The notes beneath the pieces are model-generated. The model worked only from the letters and a program-made list of their open reading frames with translations. It searched no databases and had not been told where the DNA came from. DNA of 64,000 bases from Pseudomonas protegens. Its GTDB lineage: Bacteria > Pseudomonadota > Gammaproteobacteria > Pseudomonadales > Pseudomonadaceae. The stretch spans positions 2,356,001 to 2,420,000 of the forward strand of contig NZ_CP060201.1 of assembly GCF_013407925.2 (NCBI RefSeq), given 5' to 3'. The position numbers and the translations under genes were made by a program. Below are positions 18,119-26,938 of the stretch, one piece after another (within the stretch, counting starts at the first letter, position 1; the number at the start of each line of letters is the position of its first letter).

Positions 18119-18694
18119 ATGAGCAAACGCATCCTGGTGATTCTCGGCCACCCCTCGCACAACAGCCTGTGCGCGGCATTGAGCGAGCGCTACGTAAAGG
18201 CGGCGCAGGAGGCCGGGCATGAGGTGCGCCAGCTCAGGCTCGGCGACCTGCGCTTCGATCCGGTGCTGCGCGAAGGCTACCGGCAGATCCAGCCCCTGGA
18301 AGAAGACCTGCGCCAAGCCCAGGCCGACATCCTCTGGGCCGAGCACCTGACCTGGGTCTTCCCCATCTGGTGGGGCGGGATTCCGGCGCTGATGAAGGGT
18401 TTTCTCGACCGTGTGCTGCTGCCGGGCTTCGCCTTCAAGTACCGCCCCGGCAAGGCCTTTCCCGAGCAACTGCTCAAGGGCCGCACCGCCCACCTGATGG
18501 TGACCATGGACACCCCGCCCTGGTATTTCCGCTGGTTCTACCGCATGCCCGGCTTGCAGCAGATGCGCCGCACCACCCTGGCCTTCTGCGGCATCAAGCC
18601 GTTGCGCACCCTGACCTTTGGCCCAGTGCTGGACGCCAGCGAAGAACGCAAGGCCGATTGGCTACTGCAGGCGCAGTACCTTGCCAGGCAGTGA
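18119..18694 (+). CDS. Flavodoxin-fold NAD(P)H-dependent oxidoreductase
   Basis: This 191-residue protein of the NAD(P)H dehydrogenase (quinone)/KefF-like family has an FMN-binding N-terminus (ILVILGHPSHNSLCAALSER), the flavodoxin loop VFPIWWGGIPALMKGFLDRV and the LPGFAFKY segment. It is expected to reduce quinones or other electrophiles in the cytoplasm. The ATG at 18119 has AAGGA upstream. It lies between a MerR-type promoter and a MerR gene, which suggests induction by a metal or reactive compound. Confidence 0.82.
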   Translation: MSKRILVILGHPSHNSLCAALSERYVKAAQEAGHEVRQLRLGDLRFDPVLREGYRQIQPLEEDLRQAQADILWAEHLTWVFPIWWGGIPALMKGFLDRVLLPGFAFKYRPGKAFPEQLLKGRTAHLMVTMDTPPWYFRWFYRMPGLQQMRRTTLAFCGIKPLRTLTFGPVLDASEERKADWLLQAQYLARQ

Positions 18695-18758
18695 AAGCGC
18701 CGGATAATGCGCAACGCCGTCCACCGCCCGACGGCCCGGTACTGGAAAAGGAGCCTTC

Positions 18759-19130
18759 ATGTACATCGGCCAAGCCGCGCAACTGTCCGGAACCACGGTC
18801 AAGAGCATCCGTCACTACGAAGCCATCGGCCTGTTGCCCGAAGCGCCACGCCAGGGGCGCTACCGCCTGTATGACGCGCAAAGCGTCGAGCAGCTGATGT
18901 TCATCAAGTGCGCGCAGCAGTTGGGTTTCAAGCTCAAGGAATTGCAGCAGGTGTTCGCCACGCACCAGGGCCAGGCCTTTCCCTGGGATCTCGCGCAGGC
19001 TGCCCTGGCGCAAAAGAGGCGCGAGCTGCAACAGCAGATCGATGATTTGCAGCAGTTGCAGGGCCGGCTCGAAGTCTTCGAAACCCGCCTGCAACAGGCC
19101 CGCGAGGAATGCCCCCTGGACAGCCTCTAG
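18759..19130 (+). CDS. MerR-family transcriptional regulator
   Basis: This 123-residue protein has the MerR helix-turn-helix (IGQAAQLSGTTVKSIRHYEA), the wing (PRQGRYRLYDAQSVEQLMFI) and a long dimerisation helix, ending in a short tail with one cysteine (REECPLDSL). A second cysteine is in IKCAQQLGF. There is no two-cysteine metal loop of the CueR kind, so the effector is unclear. It lies 64 bases after the oxidoreductase and is probably its activator through the promoter at 18059. GGAG precedes the ATG. Confidence 0.85.
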   Translation: MYIGQAAQLSGTTVKSIRHYEAIGLLPEAPRQGRYRLYDAQSVEQLMFIKCAQQLGFKLKELQQVFATHQGQAFPWDLAQAALAQKRRELQQQIDDLQQLQGRLEVFETRLQQAREECPLDSL

Positions 19131-19150
19131 GGCGACCCGGGGGCACGGCC

Positions 19151-20554
19151 TCAGACCTCGGACAACCCGGCCACCGTCCTCGGCTTACGGAAGCACAGGT
19201 AGTAGACCAGAGTCAGCAACAGCAGGAAGGGCACGCCGAACACCAGGGTCATCTTGAACGCCTCGGTGAAGAAGGTGGTGATCATCACCGCCCCCATCAG
19301 CACCAGCCCCAGCAGGGTGCTGTAGGGAAACAGGCGCATGCGGAACGACAGCTGCTGCTCGCCGTGGCGCTGGTGATAGCGGCGGAAGCAGTAGTGGGTG
19401 AGGAAGATCATGAACCAGGTGAAGATCGCGCCGAACATCGAGATCGCCATCATCAGGGTGAACGAGCTTTCCGGGTACAGCACGTTGACCAGGGTCGCCA
19501 GGGCGATGCCGGAGCTGGACAGCAGCAGGGCATTGAGCGGAATCCCGCTCTTGCTCAGGGCGCCCATGGACTTGGGTGCGTAACCGGCGCGGGACAGGCT
19601 GAACATCATCCGCGTGGTGATGTAGAGCTGGCTGTTCATCGCCGACAGCGCGGCGATCAGGATCACGAAGTTCATCACCCCGGTGGCCCCGGGAATGCCG
19701 ATGGTCTGCATCACCGTGACGAACGGGCTCTGGGCCTTGCCGGCCTGGACCCAGGGCACGATGGCCAGCATCAGCGCCAGGGTCAGCAGGTAGAACACCA
19801 CCAGGCGCACGATGGTCGCGCGAAACGCCTGCTTCACCGCGCGCTGCGGGTCCTTGGCCTCCCCCGCCGCCACCGCGATCATTTCCACGCTCAGGTAACT
19901 GAAGATCGACACGATCACCGCGATCCACATGCCTTCGAAGCCATTGGGGAAGAAGCCGCCGTGGGCGCTGTAGTTGTGCAGCCCGTAATCCGGGTTGCCG
20001 GAGCCGAACACCACGTACACCGCAAGGATGATGAAGCCGACGATGGCGGCGATCTTGATGGTGGAGAACCAATATTCGAAGTTGCCGAAGGTCTTCACGC
20101 TGATGGCGTTGAGCAGGATCAGCACGCTGGAGAAGGAGATGATCCACACCCATTCAGGAACGTTGGCGAACCAGTACTTCATGTACATGGCGATGGCCGT
20201 GACTTCGGCGCCCACCGCCAGGACGATGGCCGCCCAATAGGCGTAGCGCACCAGGAAACCGGCCAGCGGGCTGACGTAGAACTCGGCATAGGCGCCGAAG
20301 GAACCGGAGGTGGAATGGGCCACGGTCATTTCCGCCAGGCAGCCCATGAGGATCAGGGTGATCAGCGCGCCGATGGCGTAGCTCAGCAGCACGCTGGGGC
20401 CGGCATAGCCGATGGCATAGGCGCTGCCCATGAACAGCCCGGTGCCGATGGCCCCGCCGATGGCGATCATGCTCATCTGGCCAGCGGTCAGCTGGCGCCT
20501 GAGGCCGTGCTCGCGATTGGAAATCGCTTCGAAACCCTTGTTGGAGGTGGTCAC
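19151..20554 (-). CDS. APC-family amino acid permease linked to kynU
   Basis: This 467-residue permease has about 12 membrane helices and the AAT-family start (LTAGQMSMIAIGGAIGTGLF). The GTG at 20554, behind AAAGAGGC, is the best start since no ATG is available there. It lies 110 bases downstream of kynU on the same strand and is probably in its transcript, suggesting uptake of tryptophan, kynurenine or a related compound. GabP- and ProY-like members look similar, so the substrate is only inferred. Confidence 0.82.
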   Translation of the reverse strand: MTTSNKGFEAISNREHGLRRQLTAGQMSMIAIGGAIGTGLFMGSAYAIGYAGPSVLLSYAIGALITLILMGCLAEMTVAHSTSGSFGAYAEFYVSPLAGFLVRYAYWAAIVLAVGAEVTAIAMYMKYWFANVPEWVWIISFSSVLILLNAISVKTFGNFEYWFSTIKIAAIVGFIILAVYVVFGSGNPDYGLHNYSAHGGFFPNGFEGMWIAVIVSIFSYLSVEMIAVAAGEAKDPQRAVKQAFRATIVRLVVFYLLTLALMLAIVPWVQAGKAQSPFVTVMQTIGIPGATGVMNFVILIAALSAMNSQLYITTRMMFSLSRAGYAPKSMGALSKSGIPLNALLLSSSGIALATLVNVLYPESSFTLMMAISMFGAIFTWFMIFLTHYCFRRYHQRHGEQQLSFRMRLFPYSTLLGLVLMGAVMITTFFTEAFKMTLVFGVPFLLLLTLVYYLCFRKPRTVAGLSEV

Positions 20555-20664
20555 TTTGAGTGCCTCTTTATTGTTGTGTGCACGTATGAATCGTTGTGAC
20601 GGCCCGTCCTTGTGCCGCTGGCCTGGCCGCCGCACAGGGCGGCAACCAGGAGGTGATGCGCGTC

Positions 20665-21915
20665 TCAGGTCACGCTGTGACGCACCTGGAACTGCGCCTG
20701 GGCCCAGGTTTTCTGATCAAGGATTTCACCGAGAATCTGCACCGCGTCCCAGACTTCGCTGAAGCGGGTGTACAGCGGGGTAAAGCCGAAACGCATGATC
20801 CGCGGTTCGCGATAATCGCCGATCACGCCACGGGCAATCAGGGCCTGGATCACCGCGTAGCCTTCGGGGTGTTCGAAGCTCACGTGGCTGCCGCGCTTGG
20901 CGTGGTCACGCGGGGTCACCAGCTTCAGGTCGTGACCGGCGCAGCGCTGCTCCACCAGCTCGATGAACAGGTCGGTGAGGGCCAGGGACTTGCGCCGCAG
21001 GCTCTGCATGTCGGTCTGTTCGAAGACTTCCAGGCCGCACTCGACCATGGCCAGCGAGGTGATCGGCTGGGTGCCGCACAGGTAGCGCGCGATACCGCTG
21101 GCGGCTTCGTAGCGGGTGGCCATGTCGAACTGCCGGGCATGGCCGAACCAGCCGGACAGTGGCTGGGTCACCAGATTGCACAGGGCTGGTGCGACCCAGG
21201 CGAAGGCTTGCGAACCAGGGCCGCCATTGAGGTACTTGTAGGTGCAGCCGATGGCGTAGTCGGCGCCGCTGCGAGTCAGCTCCACCGGCACCGCGCCGGC
21301 CGAGTGGGCCAGGTCCCAGATACTCAGGGCGCCGGCTTCGTGGATCAGCGAGGTGACGGCCTGCATGTCGTGCATGTAGCCGGTCTTGTAGTTGACGTGA
21401 GTGAGCATCACCACCGCCGTGTCCTGGTCGATCGCCGCCGGCAGTTGGTCCGGGCTGTCCACCAGGCGCAGGGAATAGCCCTGCTCAAGCATCTGGGTCA
21501 GGCCCTCGGCGATGTACAGGTCGGAAGGGAAGTTGCTGCTTTCGGAAACGATCACCCGCCGCTCGGGGGCGCGTTCGGCCTGCACCCGCAAGGCCGCGCT
21601 GAGCACCTTGAACAGGTTGATGGAGGTGGTGTCGGTGATCACCACTTCGCCGCTGCCGGCGCCGATCAGCGGGGCCAGGCGGTCCCCCAGGCGCTGCGGC
21701 AGGTCGCGCCAGCCGGCGCTGTTCCAGCTGCGAATCAGGCCGTCGCCCCACTCCTGCTCGATCACTTGCCGGGCCCGTTCCAGGGCGGCCACGGGGCGCG
21801 CACCCAGGGAGTTGCCATCGAGGTAGATCACCCCCTCGGGCAAGGCGAACTGTTGGCGCAGCGGCGCCAGTGGGTCCTGTTCATCGAGACGCAGGCAGTG
21901 GTTTTTATCGATCAT
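20665..21915 (-). CDS. kynU: Kynureninase
   Basis: This 416-residue PLP enzyme cleaves L-kynurenine to anthranilate and L-alanine in tryptophan breakdown. The N-terminal [11 protein letters not shown] motif, [30 protein letters not shown] and the PLP-lysine region [16 protein letters not shown] (around residue 225) are all present. The length is that of the family. The start is ATG at 21915. It is divergent from the Lrp-type gene kynR. The formamidase and dioxygenase genes are not here but about 10 kb downstream at 31562-33161. Confidence 0.93.
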   Translation of the reverse strand: MIDKNHCLRLDEQDPLAPLRQQFALPEGVIYLDGNSLGARPVAALERARQVIEQEWGDGLIRSWNSAGWRDLPQRLGDRLAPLIGAGSGEVVITDTTSINLFKVLSAALRVQAERAPERRVIVSESSNFPSDLYIAEGLTQMLEQGYSLRLVDSPDQLPAAIDQDTAVVMLTHVNYKTGYMHDMQAVTSLIHEAGALSIWDLAHSAGAVPVELTRSGADYAIGCTYKYLNGGPGSQAFAWVAPALCNLVTQPLSGWFGHARQFDMATRYEAASGIARYLCGTQPITSLAMVECGLEVFEQTDMQSLRRKSLALTDLFIELVEQRCAGHDLKLVTPRDHAKRGSHVSFEHPEGYAVIQALIARGVIGDYREPRIMRFGFTPLYTRFSEVWDAVQILGEILDQKTWAQAQFQVRHSVT

Positions 21916-22013
21916 TGGAAGTCCTGTCTTGGTCAAGGTCATGTACGCCTGGCACGGGCCGGGCACGGGGTCTGGGCGACCCGCAAACCCAAGAAATAAT
22001 GGACGAAGCCAGC

Positions 22014-22069
22014 TAGAATTTTCGTGCAAAGTGCAGCGCGCTACCGTACTAATCTCGAATAAAATTCTA
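22014..22069. promoter_or_regulatory. Candidate KynR operator between kynU and kynR
   Basis: TAGAATTTT and AAAATTCTA are exact inverted repeats separated by 38 bases in the AT-rich divergent gap. Lrp-family regulators bind spaced AT-rich dyads of this sort; assignment to KynR is inferred from position. Confidence 0.45.
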
Positions 22070-22094
22070 ATCCTTCAATAAAAAACGCGGATTT

Positions 22095-22577
22095 ATGCCA
22101 GCCATGACCCTCGACTCCACCGACCTGCGCATCCTCTACTTCCTGCAACAGGATGGACGTATCAGCAACCAGGAACTGGCGGAGAAAGTCGCCCTCTCGC
22201 CCTCGGCCTGCCTGCGCCGCCTGCGCATGCTCGAAGGCGACGGGATCATCAGCGGCTACCGCGCCCAGCTCAATGCCGAGCGCCTGGGGATCGAACTGGA
22301 AGCCATCGTCCACGTGTCCCTGCGCCAGGACGTCGAAGGCTGGCACGAGACGTTTATCGGCAAGGTCCAGCAATGGCCGGAAGTGGTGGCCGCCTACGTG
22401 ATCACCGGCGCCAGCAACTACGTGCTGCGGGTGCAGGCGCGCAACCTCAAGCACTTCTCGGATTTCATCGTCAATCACCTGAACCGCGCGTCGGGGGTCA
22501 CCGACATCCGCTCGGAAATCGTCCTGCAGAAGATCAAGGAGCAGGACGGTCTGCTGGACCTGGTGCTGCGCAAGTAG
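22095..22577 (+). CDS. kynR: Lrp/AsnC-family regulator of kynurenine genes
   Basis: This 160-residue Lrp-family activator has the AsnC helix-turn-helix (GRISNQELAEKVALSPSACL) and the C-terminal RAM domain (VVAAYVITGASNYVLRVQAR). Position next to and divergent from kynU matches KynR, which in Pseudomonas responds to kynurenine and activates the kyn genes. Two start codons (22095, 22104) are possible. The gene ends seven bases from the convergent antR stop, so kynurenine and anthranilate control genes are packed together. Confidence 0.88.
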   Translation: MPAMTLDSTDLRILYFLQQDGRISNQELAEKVALSPSACLRRLRMLEGDGIISGYRAQLNAERLGIELEAIVHVSLRQDVEGWHETFIGKVQQWPEVVAAYVITGASNYVLRVQARNLKHFSDFIVNHLNRASGVTDIRSEIVLQKIKEQDGLLDLVLRK

Positions 22578-22583
22578 TCCGCC

Positions 22584-23597
22584 CTAGAAACCCACCGGGC
22601 GCCGTGCCGGATGGCGCTGCGCGGTGGCGCTGGGCGCCTCGTCGAACAGCTTGCGGTACTCGGCGGAAAAACGCCCCAGGTGAGTGAAACCCCAGCCCAG
22701 GGCGATCTCGGAGATATTGCGCGCCGCGCCGTGTTCGAGAATTTCCTGGCGCACGCCGTTGAGCCGATGGCGCTTGAGATAGGCCATGGGCGACAGGGCG
22801 AAGTATTTGCGAAAGGCCTCGAACAGCTTGAAGCGCGAGACCCCGGCGGCGGCTTCCAGGTCCTCCAGGTGCACCGCTTCACGGGCATGCTCGTGCAGGT
22901 ACTGGCGGGCTCGCACCAGGTAGTGCGGCAGCTTGACCCCGAGCATCGCCCGCAGCTCGCTGGAATAGTTGTTGGGCTGGGCCAGGATCAGGCCCTTGAT
23001 CAGCGAGCTTTCGATTTCCCGGGTAAAGGCCAGCTGTTCATAGAGCTCGTTGCCCTGGGTCAGTTCGCCGATAAAGTGCTGGGCCATGCGCCACCAGGCC
23101 GCGGTGGCCCCCTGGCGCGCGTCCATCGCCGCTTCGAAGCGCAGCGGCTGCTCCACCGGGCGTTGCAGCAGGGCCTCCAGGGCTTCGCTCATGGCCGGCC
23201 GGGAAATCACCACCTGCAGCTTGCGACAGTCGCCGGAGATGGCCAGCACCTGGCTTTCGTTGGGGGCAATGATCACCCCCTGGTCAGGGTCCGAACGCAG
23301 CAGCCGACCGTCCTTGCTCAGTTCCTGTTCGCCGCACAGGGGCAGGCTCAGGCTGTAGCTGCTGAAGCGCTCGGTGTCCTCGATATCGACGATCACATCG
23401 GTGCCGTACTCGATGATGCCCAGGGTCGTGGAGCGCGACCTGAGCACGTTGGCACTGTGGTGAAAACGGATCCGCTCGGGGGTCGCGGTTTCCAGGCGGT
23501 GCGGTCCACAGATACCCGACATCCAGCTCCTGGCCCCTTCGAGGTCATAGCGATCGATACGAATCTCGCGAAACAGCCCATCAGCCTTGCTATTCAT
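22584..23597 (-). CDS. antR: AraC-family activator of anthranilate dioxygenase genes
   Basis: This 337-residue AraC/XylS-type regulator has an AraC-binding-like N-terminal domain (SYSLSLPLCGEQELSKDG) and a C-terminal DNA-binding domain (VHLEDLEAAAGVSRFKLFEA, then ISEIALGWGFTHLGRFSAEY). It is divergent from antABC, the place and family of AntR, which senses anthranilate. The ATG at 23597 starts the conserved N-terminus. Paired GGATAGC-like repeats in the 338-base intergenic region are its likely binding sites. Confidence 0.88.
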   Translation of the reverse strand: MNSKADGLFREIRIDRYDLEGARSWMSGICGPHRLETATPERIRFHHSANVLRSRSTTLGIIEYGTDVIVDIEDTERFSSYSLSLPLCGEQELSKDGRLLRSDPDQGVIIAPNESQVLAISGDCRKLQVVISRPAMSEALEALLQRPVEQPLRFEAAMDARQGATAAWWRMAQHFIGELTQGNELYEQLAFTREIESSLIKGLILAQPNNYSSELRAMLGVKLPHYLVRARQYLHEHAREAVHLEDLEAAAGVSRFKLFEAFRKYFALSPMAYLKRHRLNGVRQEILEHGAARNISEIALGWGFTHLGRFSAEYRKLFDEAPSATAQRHPARRPVGF

Positions 23598-23696
23598 CAC
23601 GGCGCACCCACGGCAATTGTTATTCAGCGCGCTCTGACGGCGCGTCTTGTGTGACAGGGCAAGTTTTGCGCCAGCCGGCAACGCTGCCAACCCAGT

Positions 23697-23725
23697 GGAT
23701 AGCAATCGCCCACTAAGTGGATAAC
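23697..23725 (+). promoter_or_regulatory. Upstream pair of AntR-like direct repeats
   Basis: GTGGATAGC and GTGGATAAC are direct repeats whose GGAT cores start exactly 22 bases apart (23697 and 23719). Two-turn spacing is typical of AraC/XylS half-sites. This pair is about 100 bases from antR and may serve autoregulation. Confidence 0.5.
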
Positions 23726-23840
23726 CCGACCCCATCGTCCTCATCCGGCTGGGCTCACAGTAGCCGATCGGCGCCCCGGGATGCAGCCGTCGATCGCCGA
23801 TTCGCGCAAAGGTGGGTCGCAACTACCCAGGCAATTTTAT

Positions 23841-23869
23841 GGATGGCCTTGGCCGACTAAGCGGATAGC
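23841..23869 (+). promoter_or_regulatory. Downstream pair of AntR-like direct repeats at the antA promoter
   Basis: GGATGGC (23841) and GGATAGC (23863) are again 22 bases apart, ending 66 bases before the antA ATG. This places the second half-site where an AraC-family activator would contact polymerase near the -35. Confidence 0.5.
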
Positions 23870-23935
23870 CACCGGCGCCCCGCACTCTCTCTAATGACTG
23901 CACCCGATTGACCTGAATAAAAAAGGTACCGACTC

Positions 23936-25324
23936 ATGAGTGGTGCAAGAAGCGTCGAGCAGTGGCAAGACTTCATCCACGGCTGCCTGGATTTCCGCCC
24001 CGCGGACGGGGTGTTCCGGATCGCCCGGGAGATGTTCACCGAACCCGAGCTGTTCGATCTGGAGATGGAACTGATCTTCGAGAAGAACTGGATCTACGCC
24101 TGTCACGAAAGCGAACTGCCCAACAACCACGACTTCATCACTATGCGCGCCGGGCGCCAGCCGATGATCATCACCCGCGACGGCGAGGGCCGGCTCAATG
24201 CCCTGATCAACGCCTGCCAGCACCGCGGCACCACCCTGACCCGGGTCGGCAAGGGCAACCAGTCGACCTTCACCTGCCCGTTCCACGCCTGGTGCTACAA
24301 GAGCGACGGGCGCCTGGTGAAGGTCAAGGCGCCGGGGGAATACGACGAAGGCTTCGACAAGGCCACCCGCGGCCTTAAAAAGGCCCGCATCGACAGCTAC
24401 AAGGGCTTTGTCTTCATCAGCCTGGACGTGGCCGCCGACAACAGCCTGGAAGACTTCCTCGGCGATGCGCGGATTTTCTTCGACATGATGGTCGCCCAGT
24501 CGCCCAACGGTGAGCTGGAGGTGCTGCCGGGCAAGTCCGCCTACACCTACGACGGCAACTGGAAGCTGCAGAACGAGAACGGCCTGGACGGTTATCACGT
24601 CAGCACCGTGCACTACAACTACGTGGCCACGGTGCAGCACCGCCAGCAGGTCAACCGTGACAACGGCACCGGCAGCAGCGCCACCCTGGACTACAGCAAG
24701 CTCGGCGCCGGCGACGCCAGCACCGACGACGGCTGGTTCGCCTTCGAGAACGGCCACAGCGTGCTGTTCAGCGAGATGCCCAACCCGGCGGTGCGTTCCG
24801 GCTACGCCAGCATCATGCCGCGCCTGGTACAGGAGCACGGCCAGGCCAAGGCCGAGTGGATGATGCACCGCCTGCGCAACCTGAACATCTACCCCAGCCT
24901 GTTCTTCCTCGACCAGATCAGCTCCCAGCTGCGGATCATCCGCCCCATCGCCTGGAACAAGACCGAGATCATCAGCCAGTGCATCGGGGTCAAGGGCGAG
25001 AGCGACGCCGACCGGGAAAACCGCATCCGCCAGTTCGAGGATTTCTTCAACGTCTCGGGCATGGGCACGCCGGACGACCTGGTGGAGTTCCGCGAGGCCC
25101 AGCGCGGCTTCCAAGGGCGCCTGGAGCGCTGGAGCGATGTCTCGCGCGGCCATCACCGCTGGGCCACCGGCCCCACCGCCAACAGCGAGAACCTGGGCAT
25201 CCAGCCGGCCATGACCGGCACCGAGATCACCCACGAGGGGCTGTACGTCAACCAGCACCGCAACTGGCAGAAATTCCTCCTCGACGGCCTGCAGCGCCAG
25301 TCCCTGAAACTGCGTGAGGTATGA
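23936..25324 (+). CDS. antA: Anthranilate 1,2-dioxygenase large (alpha) subunit
   Basis: This 462-residue Rieske oxygenase alpha subunit dihydroxylates anthranilate to catechol, with loss of CO2 and ammonia. The Rieske [2Fe-2S] ligands are in CQHRGTT and CPFHAWCY (about residues 95-118). The catalytic iron and bridge residues are in ENGLDGYHVSTVH near residue 215-228. Length and motifs fit AntA; benzoate dioxygenase BenA is the nearest alternative, but the AraC neighbour and kyn context favour anthranilate. It overlaps antB by ATGA. Confidence 0.9.
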   Translation: MSGARSVEQWQDFIHGCLDFRPADGVFRIAREMFTEPELFDLEMELIFEKNWIYACHESELPNNHDFITMRAGRQPMIITRDGEGRLNALINACQHRGTTLTRVGKGNQSTFTCPFHAWCYKSDGRLVKVKAPGEYDEGFDKATRGLKKARIDSYKGFVFISLDVAADNSLEDFLGDARIFFDMMVAQSPNGELEVLPGKSAYTYDGNWKLQNENGLDGYHVSTVHYNYVATVQHRQQVNRDNGTGSSATLDYSKLGAGDASTDDGWFAFENGHSVLFSEMPNPAVRSGYASIMPRLVQEHGQAKAEWMMHRLRNLNIYPSLFFLDQISSQLRIIRPIAWNKTEIISQCIGVKGESDADRENRIRQFEDFFNVSGMGTPDDLVEFREAQRGFQGRLERWSDVSRGHHRWATGPTANSENLGIQPAMTGTEITHEGLYVNQHRNWQKFLLDGLQRQSLKLREV

Positions 25325-25818
25325 ACATGAATGCGCAATTGCAGTACCAGATCGAGCAATTCTTCTATCGCAAGTGCGAACTCTGCGACGGCCAGGACTG
25401 GGACGCCTACCTGCAGCTGTTCGCCGTGGACAGCGAGTTCCACCTGCCGCAATGGGACTCGGAACACGTCTACACCCGGGACCCGAAACGCGAGATGTCG
25501 CTGATCTACTACGCCAACCGTTCGGGGCTGGAAGACCGGGTGTTCCGCCTGCGCACCGGCAAGGCGGCCTCGACCATTCCCATGCCGCGCACCCTGCACA
25601 TGGTCAGCAACCTGCGCATCGCCGAGGGCGACAACGGGCTGCTGCAGGTGCGCCTGAACTGGCACACGCTGTTCTACCGCCTGGCCACCTCCGAGGACTT
25701 CTACGGTCACGCCACCTACGACCTCAAGCCCCATGGCGACAGTTGGCTGATCCAGCGCAAGCACGTGCTGCTGCTCAACGACACGATCAACTCGGTGCTC
25801 GACTTCTACCACCTCTGA
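25321..25818 (+). CDS. antB: Anthranilate 1,2-dioxygenase small (beta) subunit
   Basis: This 165-residue ring-hydroxylating dioxygenase beta subunit has an NTF2-like fold with YQIEQFFYRKCELCDGQDWD at the N-terminus and LHMVSNLRIAEG in the core. It has no metal centre and supports the alpha subunit hexamer. The start codon overlaps the antA stop, coupling translation. It is followed after 18 bases by antC. Confidence 0.9.
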   Translation: MNMNAQLQYQIEQFFYRKCELCDGQDWDAYLQLFAVDSEFHLPQWDSEHVYTRDPKREMSLIYYANRSGLEDRVFRLRTGKAASTIPMPRTLHMVSNLRIAEGDNGLLQVRLNWHTLFYRLATSEDFYGHATYDLKPHGDSWLIQRKHVLLLNDTINSVLDFYHL

Positions 25819-25836
25819 CTCCACGGACATCTCTTC

Positions 25837-26859
25837 ATGACGCACAAGGTCGCGTTCAGCTTTGCCGACGGCAAGACCCTGTTCTTCCCGGTCAAGGCCA
25901 ATGAAATACTGCTCGACGCCGCCCTGCGCAACGGCATCAAGATCCCCCTGGACTGCCGCGAAGGAGTCTGCGGCACCTGCCAGGGCCGTTGCGAGTCGGG
26001 CCTGTACAGCCAGGACTATGTGGACGAGGAAGCCCTCTCGCCCCAGGACCTGGAGCAACGCAAGATGCTCACCTGCCAGACCCGGGTGCAGTCGGACGCG
26101 GCGTTCTACTTCGACTTCGATTCCAGCCTGTGCCACAGCGCCGATCCGCTGCGGCGCACCGGCTCGGTGATCGACGTGCGCCAGGTGTCGGACAGCACCG
26201 CGATCCTGCACCTGGACCTGGGCAGCAGCGAGGCGCCGCTGGAGTTTCTCCCCGGCCAGTACGCGCGCCTGCGGATTCCCGGCACCGACAGCAGCCGCGC
26301 CTACTCCTTCGCCAACCGGCCGGGGGCGGACAACCAGTTGCTGTTCCTGATCCGCCTGCTGCCCGACGGGGTGATGAGCAACTACATTCGCGAGCGTTGC
26401 CTGGTGGGCGACAGCATCGAGCTGGAGGCGCCGCTGGGGGCCTTCTATCTGCGCCAGATCAGCCGGCCGCTGCTGCTGGTGGCCGGCGGCACCGGGCTGT
26501 CGGCGCTGCTGGCGATGCTCGAACAGATCGTCGAGCAGGGCTGCCAGCAACCGGTGCACCTGTATTACGGCGTGCGCCAGAGTGCCGATCTGTGCGAAGT
26601 GGAGCGCATCCAGGCCCTGGGCCAGCGCCTGCCGGGGTTCCGCTTCACCCCGGTGATCAGCGACCCCGACCCGGACTGGTCGGGCAAGCGCGGCTACATC
26701 ACTGAACACTTCGACAGCAGCGAACTGCGGGACAACGACACCGACTTGTATGTCTGCGGACCGCCACCGATGGTCGATTCGATCCGAATCTGGCTGCAAG
26801 AACAGCAACTTAACCGCGTTCAGCTGTATTACGAGCGGTTCACCGAGAGTAATATCTGA
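25837..26859 (+). CDS. antC: Anthranilate 1,2-dioxygenase electron transfer component (reductase)
   Basis: This 340-residue reductase passes electrons from NADH to the AntAB oxygenase. The N-terminal plant-type [2Fe-2S] ferredoxin has the cluster loop CREGVCGTCQGRC at about residues 36-48 and the fourth cysteine in MLTCQTRV. The FAD-binding domain has RAYSFAN, and the NAD domain has GGTGLSALLAMLEQ and VCGPPPMV. It is the last gene of antABC; aroP follows 79 bases later on the same strand. Confidence 0.92.
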   Translation: MTHKVAFSFADGKTLFFPVKANEILLDAALRNGIKIPLDCREGVCGTCQGRCESGLYSQDYVDEEALSPQDLEQRKMLTCQTRVQSDAAFYFDFDSSLCHSADPLRRTGSVIDVRQVSDSTAILHLDLGSSEAPLEFLPGQYARLRIPGTDSSRAYSFANRPGADNQLLFLIRLLPDGVMSNYIRERCLVGDSIELEAPLGAFYLRQISRPLLLVAGGTGLSALLAMLEQIVEQGCQQPVHLYYGVRQSADLCEVERIQALGQRLPGFRFTPVISDPDPDWSGKRGYITEHFDSSELRDNDTDLYVCGPPPMVDSIRIWLQEQQLNRVQLYYERFTESNI

Positions 26860-26938
26860 TCCCGTCAGCATTGAGCCGCGATCGGTCCCGTTCACCCTGG
26901 GATCGGTCCTGATAACAACTAGAAGAGAGCGCACATTA

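Noticed and set aside
24462..24482. Whether the dioxygenase is benzoate (BenA) rather than anthranilate (AntA)
   Set aside because: The adjacent AraC regulator, the kyn genes and aroP point to anthranilate; no benD or cat genes are present in the window.
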